Shown: positions 1 through 5,890, numbered from the stretch's first letter. The stretch: DNA of 6,836 nucleotides from JBBIPA01 sp037443085 (GCA_037443085.1 JBBIPA010000076.1:1-6836), one strand, 5' to 3'. The notes: generated by a model from the letters alone, not told the origin. Program-made: numbers and translations.

Positions 1-46
1 ACCAGAGTGGCAAGGAAGGTAATCGTATTAGTACTGTATAAGTGAA

Positions 47-77
47 GGGATGCTCACGCTTCGCTCAGTATGACAGG
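47..77. repeat. short REP-like repeat remnant
   Basis: The segment contains GATGCTCACGCTTCGCTCAG followed by TATGACAGG. It resembles the end of a dispersed intergenic repeat common in draft genomes of Chloroflexota and other bacteria, in which a CTTCGCTCAG-ATGACA core recurs. There is only one copy of this form in the window, so the assignment rests on family resemblance recalled from memory. Confidence 0.35.
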
Positions 78-311
78 GTGGTGTTGGTGCAAGTGCAGGA
101 ATCGCTAAGATAGTATCTGCGTGGCGGTCATTTACGGCAATGGCTAAACCACTACCCTTTTTCGATTATATAGCTTTTAACCTGCTGTGCAAAGAGATTG
201 AGCAGGGACCAGCGACGGCAGTCGGTCGAACCACACCCTAAACTTTTTTGCTATTTTTTCGTTTCCACTTAGAGGCGCCGCACGCATCCCAGGCGCCAAC
301 TAATATTTGTA

Positions 312-345
312 GAGAAACCGGCGTAGCAACCAGCGCCGGTTTCTC
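312..345. terminator. strong hairpin, probable terminator after arsM
   Basis: GAGAAACCGGCG at 312-323 pairs perfectly with CGCCGGTTTCTC at 334-345, giving a 12-bp stem with a 10-nt loop. The GC-rich inner part (CCGGCG/CGCCGG) and A/T-rich outer part (GAGAAA/TTTCTC) give the layout of a bidirectional intrinsic terminator, though the U tract is short and partly inside the stem. It lies 113 bp past the arsM stop, so it could end the long minus-strand transcript, and equally a plus-strand transcript entering from the left. It is the strongest stem in the left intergenic region. Confidence 0.55.
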
Positions 346-360
346 ATATTCAGTATTGGG

Positions 361-452
361 CAGGGCGATCCGAGAATAGATAAGGGTCGCCTTCGGCTCC
401 CCTGAAGCGATGGCCACGTCATCACGATTACGTCGGGACTACTCGCAATGAC
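361..452. repeat. degenerate REP-like repeat remnant
   Basis: The segment includes GGGTCGCCTTCGGCTCCC and ends with ACTACTCGCAATGACAG. That end matches the widespread intergenic pattern that reads, on the other strand, TGTCATTGCGAG followed by a short imperfect inverted region. It abuts the arsM stop codon. It is probably non-coding and degenerate, and the exact ends cannot be fixed from a single copy. Confidence 0.4.
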
Positions 453-458
453 AGTGTT

Positions 459-1289
459 TCACTTCACCGCGTGGATTTTGACGCTGCGCACCGCGTTGCC
501 GATGCTCTTAACCTCCGCCGCTGACATGCCCAGATCTTTTATTACTGCCTGCGCCGTGGGGTCATCAGCCATGCAGTCAATATCGAAGCCGTCTTCAGAC
601 ACCACGGTGACATCTTTGAACCCGGCAGCCTTGATTGCAGCCAGGTAGTCATTTTTTTTCAGAGCTCCGGAGATACAGCCCACGTAGGCAGCTATGGAGT
701 TCTTGATGGCAGCAGGCAATTCCCTGAGCAATACCATGTCGGAGACCATCAGCCTGCCGCCGGGCTTCAATACGCGATATGCATCCTGGAACACCCGCTG
801 CTTGTCTGGTGACAGGTTGATAACGCAGTTGGAGATGATGACGTCGACGTGGTCATCCGCCACCGGCAGGTTCTCAATCTCGCCGAGGCGGAACTCCACA
901 TTGTCATACTGTCCCTTGCGGGCATTCCCCCTTGCCTTTTCCAGCATCTCCGGCGTCATATCCACGCCGATGACTTTACCCTTCTTGCCCACCTTCTTAG
1001 CTGCCAGGAAACAATCGAAGCCGGCGCCCGAGCCGAGGTCGAGCACCACCTCACCTTGCTTCAGCGAAGCCAGTGCCACTGGATTGCCACAGCCCAGCCC
1101 CAGATTAGCCCCGTCGGGCACTGACTGCAGCTCGGCATCACTATAGCCTATCTGCTTGCTGATGTTCTCAGCCAGGGTAGTGGTGCCGGTGCCGCAGCAG
1201 GACTTCACCGGTGAGCAGCATGATTTCTCTCCTTTAGCGATCTGCGCATAGCCTTCCCGCACTGTTTTTCTGACATCTTCTTTCTTCAT
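459..1289 (-). CDS. arsM: arsenite methyltransferase ArsM
   Basis: This 276-residue protein is a cytoplasmic SAM-dependent As(III) methyltransferase that makes mono- to trimethylated arsenicals using SAM and a thiol reductant. The SAM-binding motif I, VLDLGSGAGFDCFLAA, is at residues 82-97, and GVDMTPEML at 108-116 is the following acidic loop. The three core arsenic-binding cysteines of the family are visible as C67 (NLGLGCGNP), C155 (ISNCVINL) and C205 (YVGCISGA), corresponding by position to the trio in algal ArsM. Paired cysteines C24-C25 and C31-C32 form the usual N-terminal CC...CC stretch. Length is normal and the gene looks intact. The ATG is supported by GAGGT at 1297-1301, 7 nt upstream. 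It lies 25 bp after the Ig-like lipoprotein gene and is the last gene of the minus-strand ars cluster. Its function matches its ArsR and Acr3 neighbours, so the assignment is firm. Confidence 0.95.
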   Translation of the reverse strand: MKKEDVRKTVREGYAQIAKGEKSCCSPVKSCCGTGTTTLAENISKQIGYSDAELQSVPDGANLGLGCGNPVALASLKQGEVVLDLGSGAGFDCFLAAKKVGKKGKVIGVDMTPEMLEKARGNARKGQYDNVEFRLGEIENLPVADDHVDVIISNCVINLSPDKQRVFQDAYRVLKPGGRLMVSDMVLLRELPAAIKNSIAAYVGCISGALKKNDYLAAIKAAGFKDVTVVSEDGFDIDCMADDPTAQAVIKDLGMSAAEVKSIGNAVRSVKIHAVK

Positions 1290-1314
1290 TGTAACTACCT
1301 CAGCTTTCCTTCTG

Positions 1315-2019
1315 TTATTTACAGCAGCTTATATTCACTGCCAGATAGCCTTCGGTCTTATTGCCCTTGTCATTGCTCACTATCACGGTAATCAAGGCAT
1401 TACCGTACTGACCGCCAGTGTACCAGGTAGCGGAGGAACCATTGCCTTCAGCCTTAATCTTGCCGATGGTGGCAAACCAGGTATAGCTCAGATTGCCGCC
1501 GGTTGGTTCATGTGCATCACATCTAATGTTGTAAGTACTGAACCGGGAAGCCTCGATGCTGTTTTTGCAATCCTGGCAGGTTACGCTAAGGACCACCGGG
1601 GATTGCGAAGGCTCGCTGGTCACCAGGATATCCACTGACCTGGTAGCCTTTTTGCCCTGGGCATTGGTCACCGCCACGGTGACGGTATAAGTACCGGTCT
1701 TTGCCGGGGCTACCCAGAGCACCAGGTCCCAATCCTCCCCCTTTTTCCTGATTTCGCCGCCAGTGGCTGACCATTCATAGGTTAACTTACCATCACTTTC
1801 GTCGGTGACGACGCACAGCACCTCACCACCCAGAGAAGGCATAATCTGCTTCGGTGCAGTGAGATAGCGAATAACCAGCCCCCCACTATCCTGCGGCTCA
1901 GAAGCTGGCTTCGCTGCCTGCGGAGCGGCACAGGCTACGGTCAGCAGGGTTACCATAATCAAGACAGCCAGCGCCACTGACATGCTGGCTCTATAGCAAA
2001 AACGACCCGAATTCATCAT
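1315..2019 (-). CDS. cysteine-bearing Ig/PKD-like lipoprotein in the ars cluster
   Basis: I do not recognise a named family. From the chosen ATG at 2017-2019 the protein has 234 residues: a basic, hydrophobic signal ending in LTVAC (lipid-modified C30), a low-complexity linker, then two related Ig/PKD-like beta domains. Both carry the same pattern: C-x-n-G-x-L-(S/T)-Y-x-W-x-A-x-G-G/I, then a T-V-x-V-(S/T)-N-x-x-G-x-K strand. They span about residues 65-135 and 145-231. Besides C30 there are C69, C148 and C151 (CQDC), C167, and a terminal C232-C233-K. A GTG start 14 codons upstream is possible but lies at the edge of the repeat element. The inner ATG has AGGGAAAGG at 2031-2039, 11 nt away, and gives a cleaner signal peptide. 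The gene sits between broken acr3 and arsM, 25 bp before the latter. Binding of arsenic or another soft metal outside the membrane is a guess from cysteines and context only. Confidence 0.8.
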   Translation of the reverse strand: MMNSGRFCYRASMSVALAVLIMVTLLTVACAAPQAAKPASEPQDSGGLVIRYLTAPKQIMPSLGGEVLCVVTDESDGKLTYEWSATGGEIRKKGEDWDLVLWVAPAKTGTYTVTVAVTNAQGKKATRSVDILVTSEPSQSPVVLSVTCQDCKNSIEASRFSTYNIRCDAHEPTGGNLSYTWFATIGKIKAEGNGSSATWYTGGQYGNALITVIVSNDKGNKTEGYLAVNISCCK

Positions 2020-2061
2020 ATTTTCGAATTCCTTTCCCTGGAAAAATTTACCCGGGCACAC

Positions 2062-2215
2062 GTAGGGGCGTACCTTCAGGTGCGCCCGTCCGCCTCGAGC
2101 AGAGAAAATTCACCACATGCACTACTCGTAGCTCATCCCTCACTGTATAAACCATATTGGGCAAAGGACTCTGTGGACACTGTCCACACGGGCCGACCTG
2201 AAGGTCGGCCCCTAC
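2062..2215. repeat. 154-bp MITE-like element with hairpin-forming inverted ends
   Basis: The 28 bases at 2062-2089 and the reverse complement of 2188-2215 agree at 24 of 28 positions without gaps, both beginning GTAGGGGC. Each end also folds on itself. At the right, 2190-2198 pairs with 2203-2211 around a TGAA loop (9 bp, perfect). At the left, 2066-2074 pairs with 2079-2087 around TTCA (9 bp with one T-G wobble). The four differences between the ends form two compensated base pairs. A further palindrome (2172-2188, 8-bp arms) lies inside the right end. No target-site duplication and no transposase are visible. This type of repeat is common between genes in Chloroflexota and related drafts. 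It lies 13 bp past the acr3 stop, just before the lipoprotein gene. Confidence 0.7.
2190..2211. terminator. 9-bp hairpin in the repeat end, possible transcription attenuator
   Basis: GGGCCGACC and GGTCGGCCC form a perfect 9-bp stem around a TGAA loop. On the plus strand it is followed by CCTACATTTTTCTTTTC, which is terminator-like, but no plus-strand gene feeds it. For the minus-strand ars transcript the following bases are not T-rich, so full termination there is doubtful. It could still attenuate read-through into the lipoprotein gene and arsM or stabilise the RNA end. Confidence 0.3.
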
Positions 2216-2228
2216 ATTTTTCTTTTCT

Positions 2229-2866
2229 TTATTTGAAATACTTTCGCTGAAAGTATAATGCCACATTCACCAATCCTATCAGCACCGGCACCTCAATCAA
2301 AGGTCCGTTGACCGCAGCAAACGCCTGCCCTGAGCCGATACCGAACACCGCAACTGCCACGGCAATCGCCAGCTCAAAGTTATTGCTGGCAGCGGTGAAG
2401 GCGATGCTCGTCGTTCGCGAATAATCAGCCCCGCCTTCTTGCCCATGTAGAATGATACCATGAACATGATGACAAAGTAGAACAGCAGCGGCACGGCGAT
2501 GCGCACCACATCGAGCGGTACCTGAACGATAACCTCGTCCTTCAATGAGAACATCACCACGATGGTGAACAGCAATGCCGCCAGGGTGATGGGGCTGATT
2601 CTGGGGATAAGGCGGAAAACCCGTCCCATTTCCTCATACCTCACCTTCGCCAGCGGCGGATACATCATCAGGATAAGCCCGATGGCAATAGGGATGGAGG
2701 TAGTATCTACCTGGAAGAAACCGATGAAATTAGCTACACCGGGCACGAAATATCCCGGTCCCACACCAAACCCCATCGCCAGGAATATCCACAGCGTCAA
2801 AAAGCGGTCCAGGAAAGATAGCCGACTTACCATGCTATTGGGTTGTGATTCCATTGCTACTTCCAT
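2229..2866 (-). pseudogene. acr3: broken Acr3-family arsenite permease (internal deletion plus frameshift)
   Basis: An intact Acr3 is a membrane As(III) exporter of about 350 residues with ten membrane spans. This copy begins normally (RFLTLWIFLAMGFGVGPGYF, then LILMMYPPLAKVRYEEMGRV). After VFR at 2612-2617 it jumps directly to IPRISPITLAALLFTIVVMF, which in the family belongs near residue 230. Roughly 150 residues are missing, including the segment that normally holds the conserved membrane cysteine. Near 2429-2432 a G5 run appears to have become G4. The first frame then runs out as nonsense to 2297, while the next frame continues the family sequence (ADYSRTTSIAFTAASNNFEL, later GPLIEVPVLIGLVNVALYF) to a TAA at 2229-2231. 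Frame-corrected length is about 212 residues. Its start overlaps the TlpA-like gene by 10 bp, the usual sign of translational coupling. Family identity is firm. That the lesions are genuine rather than sequence errors is less certain, above all for the 1-base shift. Confidence 0.85.
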
Positions 2867-3465
2867 GCCTGAAAGATACCTGTCAGCTCCTCAGCGGTGT
2901 CAAAATTGGCATCGATTAAGCGCACCATGCCATCACCATCGATAAAAAAACTGGTAGGGATGCCGGTGACACCGTAGCGCTCTGCCACAATGCCATCCGG
3001 GTCGACCAGGACGGGAACCGTCAGCCTGGCGCTGGCAGCATAGCTTTGAATCAGCGAGGCTCTGCCCTGCACATGGATGCACAGCATGGCTATCGTTCCC
3101 GGCAATATTTTGTCCCAGGCTTGCTGAATAACCGCCATCTTCTCCCGGCACCCCGAGCAGGTCATCGTCCAGAAATACAGCATTGCCGGCTTCCCCCGAT
3201 AGCTGCTGAACGTTACGGGTTTACCGTCCACGGAAGGGAGAGTAAAATCGGGAGCATGCTTCCCTATCTGAGCGCCAGCAGGCAGCGCAGATGTGCCCTC
3301 CGGTTGAGCAATTGGTGTGGGTGCTCCCTTCGGCTGAGTGGCCGGTGGAGCCGTGGTCGGGTAGCAACCAGTCACCACAATAACCACCAGTGCCAGAATA
3401 ATAATGACGCTTACAGCATTAATTGCTATGCCAGGTTGTTGTCGAACCGATGTAAATATGCGCAT
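2857..3465 (-). CDS. TlpA/ResA-like thioredoxin-fold lipoprotein
   Basis: The 202-residue protein has a hydrophobic N-terminus ending in the lipobox VTGC (C34) and a Pro/Ala/Thr-rich linker (about 36-65). An AhpC/TSA-redoxin type thioredoxin domain follows from IGKHAPDFTLPSVDGKPV (67-84). The redox motif is WTMTCSGC (C103 and C106) where TlpA/ResA usually have WCxPC, and the cis-proline loop is GVTGIPTSFFID (165-176, P170). It should act outside the membrane as a thiol-disulphide reductase anchored by lipid. Its position 24 bp after arsR, with a 10-bp overlap into acr3, places it in the ars operon. A role in keeping arsenic or envelope cysteines reduced is inference. Start ATG at 3463-3465 lacks a clear Shine-Dalgarno and lies in a perfect 12-bp palindrome. 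The next gene's cysteines (CQDC, terminal CC) could be its substrate, but nothing shows this directly. Confidence 0.88.
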   Translation of the reverse strand: MRIFTSVRQQPGIAINAVSVIIILALVVIVVTGCYPTTAPPATQPKGAPTPIAQPEGTSALPAGAQIGKHAPDFTLPSVDGKPVTFSSYRGKPAMLYFWTMTCSGCREKMAVIQQAWDKILPGTIAMLCIHVQGRASLIQSYAASARLTVPVLVDPDGIVAERYGVTGIPTSFFIDGDGMVRLIDANFDTAEELTGIFQAWK

Positions 3466-3467
3466 AT
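3456..3467. promoter_or_regulatory. 12-bp perfect palindrome over the TlpA-like start codon
   Basis: ATATGCGCATAT is a perfect 12-bp palindrome that contains the start codon of the TlpA-like gene and lies in the 24-bp AT-rich gap after arsR. ArsR/SmtB repressors bind short AT-rich inverted repeats, so an operator inside the operon is possible. A 12-bp palindrome can also arise by chance in AT-rich sequence, and no second copy is seen upstream of arsR. Confidence 0.25.
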
Positions 3468-3489
3468 ACGTATTTAATCGGGCAAAAAA

Positions 3490-3852
3490 CTACACCTTAC
3501 AGCATCGGGATACCCAATCAGGACCCACTCGTTCCGCGGCGCGCAGCCTCTCAATGTCCTGAAGTGCCGTTTCATTGCCCCGGAGCGCTTTCTTTACGGC
3601 ATCGATCATTTCCAGGTACTGCTCGGCTAATCCTTCATTATCGATGGAATACAGCGCCCACAAGCCCTGACGCCGCAGCTTCAGGAAGCCGGCATCATAC
3701 AGTGCGCTCAGATTCCGCGATGCCCTTGCCTGGGAAATTTGCAATGCCTGCATCACCTCGCAGACGCAGCATTCCCGCTCCAGGAGCAGGTTCACAATCC
3801 TCAGCCTGGTCTCATCGGAAAGAGCTTTGAATGCTTTAACCAGTTGTCTCAT
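3490..3852 (-). CDS. arsR: ArsR-family arsenite-responsive repressor
   Basis: This 120-residue winged-helix repressor has the family opening KAFKALSDETRLRIVNLL (residues 7-24). The metal-sensing motif ECCVCE at 27-32 corresponds to ELCVCDL of classical ArsR, so C29 and C31 with an additional C28 should coordinate As(III) and release DNA. The recognition helix and wing are at about 38-70 (ISQARASRNLSALYDAGFLK, then the G-L-W-A-L-Y-S-I wing strand). The tail ends RCCKV, adding C117 and C118 that could be a further thiol ligand pair. Start ATG at 3850-3852 has GGGTGA (minus strand) at 3859-3864, 6 nt away. The gene heads the arsenic module, 28 bp downstream of the TPR lipoprotein and 24 bp before the TlpA-like gene. 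No clear promoter or operator fits the 28-bp gap, so its promoter may lie in the TPR gene or upstream of mnmA. Confidence 0.93.
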   Translation of the reverse strand: MRQLVKAFKALSDETRLRIVNLLLERECCVCEVMQALQISQARASRNLSALYDAGFLKLRRQGLWALYSIDNEGLAEQYLEMIDAVKKALRGNETALQDIERLRAAERVGPDWVSRCCKV

Positions 3853-3880
3853 GTGAAGTCACCCGGTTGATTAACATAGC

Positions 3881-4564
3881 TTATCGTGGCTGGCTCAAGG
3901 TCTCATTTATTTCTATCTTAGCTGCCTGAGCCAGGGTGGGGTCTGTAGCCAGCTCCGTGCATTTGGTAAAATCTTCTATAGCTTCGGTTTTACGACCCAT
4001 TGCCCTGTTGGCCAGACCGCGGTTGAAATAGGCCAGGGCATATTTGGGAGCCAGCTCGATAGCCTTGTTATAGTCCAGCATCGCCCTTTCATAATCCTTC
4101 TTCTGCACAAAGGCATTGCCCCTGCTGTTGTATCCCGCTGCATATTTGGGGTCCAGCGCCAGCGCTTTATTATAGTCGGCAATCGCCTTATCCGGCTCCT
4201 TCTTGCTGATATAGGCATTGCCGCGGTAGTTATAGGCGCCGGCATCACCGGGCTTAAGCTCAATAGCCCTGGTAAAGTCAGCAATCGCCCTGTCTTGCTG
4301 CCTCATGGAGATGCAGGCCAGGCCACGATTGACATAGGCATCAGCATACTTCGGGTCCGCCTCGATAGCCCTGGTGAACTCGACAATAGCTTTCTCGTAT
4401 TCTCCTGCCCGGATATATGCCACGCCCCGGTCATTGAACTGCAGCGCCTGGGGTGCAGCCTGGGGCACTGGTGGAGTATATGGAACTGGCCTGGGCTCCG
4501 GTTGGCAGGCTGAAACAACCAGCAATAAAATGATTAGTAGAATAATATATACATAGTTACGCAT
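3881..4564 (-). CDS. TPR-repeat lipoprotein
   Basis: The protein has a short signal (MRNY then a long hydrophobic run) ending in the lipobox VVSAC and a proline-rich linker. Five consecutive 34-residue tetratricopeptide repeats follow, with the usual pattern A-Y-x-N-R-G-x-A-x-x-x-x-x-x-x-x-x-A-I-x-D-(F/Y)-x-(K/R)-A-I-E-x-x-P and only small variations. A short helical tail ends at SQPR. TPR arrays form a groove for protein partners, so this is likely an outer-face scaffold or assembly factor with unknown partner. An ATG six codons upstream (4580-4582) is also possible. Neither start has a good ribosome site, and I chose the inner one because it places Arg next to the start of a normal-length signal peptide. 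The gene lies between mnmA (36 bp) and arsR (28 bp) on the same strand. A role in arsenic handling is not indicated by its sequence. Confidence 0.88.
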   Translation of the reverse strand: MRNYVYIILLIILLLVVSACQPEPRPVPYTPPVPQAAPQALQFNDRGVAYIRAGEYEKAIVEFTRAIEADPKYADAYVNRGLACISMRQQDRAIADFTRAIELKPGDAGAYNYRGNAYISKKEPDKAIADYNKALALDPKYAAGYNSRGNAFVQKKDYERAMLDYNKAIELAPKYALAYFNRGLANRAMGRKTEAIEDFTKCTELATDPTLAQAAKIEINETLSQPR

Positions 4565-4618
4565 ACTCGGATATAGTAACATGGAGAGGATGACCTGTCA
4601 ACCCGGCGCCATTCCGTC

Positions 4619-5686
4619 TCACCGCTCTATGGTGCCACCGCCCAGCACGATATCTCCCTGGTAAAAGACTACTGCCTGCCCTGGCGTAATCGCCAACTGA
4701 GGCTGGCTAAATTTAACCCGCACCCTGTCATTACCCGCAGGCACTATGGTGGCGGCGACTTCTTCATGCGAGTACCGTATTTTGGCCATAACGCTGGCAG
4801 GCTCATTTAGCTTCTCAATGGCTATCCAGTTAAGCTCCGAGGCAATAAGCTCATCCCTATAGAGTTCTGCCTTACTGCCCACGATGACAGCATTCCGCTC
4901 ACGGTCGACAGCGGTGACATATAACGGCTCTCTGCTGGAGATGCCCAGTCCCCGGCGTTGCCCGATGGTATAACCTGAAATTCCCCGGTGCTGTCCCAGG
5001 AGGTTTCCCTGCCTGTCCAGTATCGGCCCGGGCTGCGATTTCTCCATGAGGGAGACATAACCGCCGGGGACAAAGTCCTGACTTTCCAGCTTCTCAGCAA
5101 CTTTCAAACCGAAGTCAGCCGCCATCTGCCTGACCTCCTCCTTGGTATAGCTGCCCAGGGGAAACAGCGAGACGCCAAGCTGCTCCTGGGATAAAGAGTA
5201 CAGAAAATAAGTCTGGTCCTTGGCCCGGTCCTGAGCCTTTTTTAGCAGGCAGCGACCGGTAGCATCGTGGTATTCCACACTGGCATAGTGTCCCGTGGCG
5301 AAATAGTCGAAGGCAATGCCGCAATCGCGAATCTTCTGTATCAGCGCGCCGAATTTAATCCTGCGGTTGCACCTGACGCAGGGATTGGGAGTCCTGCCTG
5401 CCAGGTATTCCTCGCAGACGAAATCCAGCACGGTAGTCTTATATTCCTGCCTCAGGTCGATAACATGAAAATCAATACCCAGACCCCGTGCCACGGCTCG
5501 GGCATCTTCGATATCCTCAGCCTCACCCGGCCCGTAGCAGGCATGGCGTGCTCCCTCCGCACAGCTATCTTCACCGCTCCATATTTTCATGGTTATGCCG
5601 GTGATGTCATAGCCCTGCTTTTTAAGCAGGACAGCAGCTACCGATGAATCCACTCCCCCGCTCATAGCTACCACTACTTTAGTCAT
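4619..5686 (-). CDS. mnmA: tRNA-specific 2-thiouridylase MnmA
   Basis: MnmA thiolates uridine 34 of the Lys, Glu and Gln tRNAs, using ATP to adenylate C2 and a sulphur relay for thiolation. This 355-residue protein is full length. It has the PP-loop SGGVDSS at 9-15, the catalytic-side NPCVRCNRRIKFG at 101-113 (C103 and C106), the FATGHYA segment at 129-135, KDQTYFLY at 156-163, and the C-terminal SGYTIGQRRGLG (237-248) and beta-barrel domains. The second conserved cysteine, which in E. coli is C199 in a DSxxICF-type motif, is absent: the segment here reads LESQDFVPGG (200-209), two residues shorter. Extra cysteines C42 and C50 (in RHACYGPGE) occur near the N-terminus. The gene has its own promoter (5719-5747) and heads the minus-strand train leading into the TPR and arsR genes. 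Family assignment is firm. The mechanism of this variant is uncertain. Confidence 0.95.
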   Translation of the reverse strand: MTKVVVAMSGGVDSSVAAVLLKKQGYDITGITMKIWSGEDSCAEGARHACYGPGEAEDIEDARAVARGLGIDFHVIDLRQEYKTTVLDFVCEEYLAGRTPNPCVRCNRRIKFGALIQKIRDCGIAFDYFATGHYASVEYHDATGRCLLKKAQDRAKDQTYFLYSLSQEQLGVSLFPLGSYTKEEVRQMAADFGLKVAEKLESQDFVPGGYVSLMEKSQPGPILDRQGNLLGQHRGISGYTIGQRRGLGISSREPLYVTAVDRERNAVIVGSKAELYRDELIASELNWIAIEKLNEPASVMAKIRYSHEEVAATIVPAGNDRVRVKFSQPQLAITPGQAVVFYQGDIVLGGGTIER

Positions 5687-5718
5687 ATTTTAAACTCGCG
5701 CCAGCCTTATTCACTGGG

Positions 5719-5747
5719 ATTATAGAAATCATGACAAAAATATTCAA
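5719..5747 (-). promoter_or_regulatory. sigma70-type promoter for mnmA
   Basis: On the minus strand TTGAAT (5742-5747) and a perfect TATAAT (5719-5724) are separated by 17 bp, close to the housekeeping consensus. Transcription would start near 5712, leaving a leader of about 25 nt before the mnmA ATG at 5686. With short gaps down to the TlpA-like/acr3 overlap, this promoter could supply the whole train, though arsR may also have its own. Confidence 0.6.
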
Positions 5748-5757
5748 ATAACCTGTT

Positions 5758-5775
5758 CGAGCAATCGGTTGCTCG
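5758..5775. promoter_or_regulatory. 7-bp inverted repeat just upstream of the mnmA -35
   Basis: CGAGCAA and TTGCTCG form a perfect 7-bp inverted repeat around TCGG, ten bases upstream of the mnmA -35 box. It could be an operator or activator site, or a small hairpin. A second, looser repeat, ATTAGG-9-CCTAAT (5796-5816), lies nearby in the same divergent gap. No known binding motif is recognised in either. Confidence 0.3.
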
Positions 5776-5890
5776 CTGCAAAATAACAGTGTATCATTAG
5801 GGAAAGTATACCTAATCAGCCGGGACAGCACTAACCAGGCAAAGACACCCGGCAATGTCGCACTAAAATTACTGATTCAGGAGGCATTTC

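Larger units (their letters stand above)
1..458. other. gene-free left end with repeat remnants and one strong hairpin
   Basis: I find no convincing coding region in these 458 bases on either strand and no tRNA cloverleaf. The stretch holds two short sequences resembling dispersed REP-like repeats (about 47-77 and 361-452), a strong hairpin at 312-345, and two T-rich runs near 245-262 on the plus strand. It lies downstream of arsM, so it is probably the 3' end of the minus-strand transcript plus the tail of an unseen neighbour. A small RNA ending in the T runs at 245-262 is possible, but no clean stem directly precedes them. Confidence 0.5.

Noticed and set aside
190..265. Possible small RNA or tRNA-like sequence (GGTCGAACC and T runs)
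   Set aside because: The T-arm-like bases have no matching acceptor, D or anticodon stems, and the short stem (CGAC-GGCA-GTCG) is too weak to support an RNA gene.
694..1146. 150-codon plus-strand reading frame
   Set aside because: It is fully antisense to well-supported arsM, with no recognisable domain.
2020..2061. GTG start at 2059-2061 for the Ig-like lipoprotein
   Set aside because: It adds 14 residues ahead of the signal peptide and lies at the edge of the repeat element; the ATG at 2017-2019 has an upstream purine-rich ribosome site.
2048..2266. 72-codon minus-strand reading frame
   Set aside because: It spans the repeat element and the 3' end of acr3 in another frame. Its GADLQVGP-type translation is typical of false genes produced by this repeat.
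3046..3477. 143-codon plus-strand reading frame
   Set aside because: It is antisense to the TlpA-like gene, with no domain and no ribosome site.
5267..5647. 126-codon plus-strand reading frame
   Set aside because: It is antisense to conserved mnmA with no family features; a by-product of mnmA codon use.
5836..5869. Promoter for the I42 gene using TAAAAT as -10
   Set aside because: No acceptable -35 is found at 16-18 bp, so the promoter is left unassigned.
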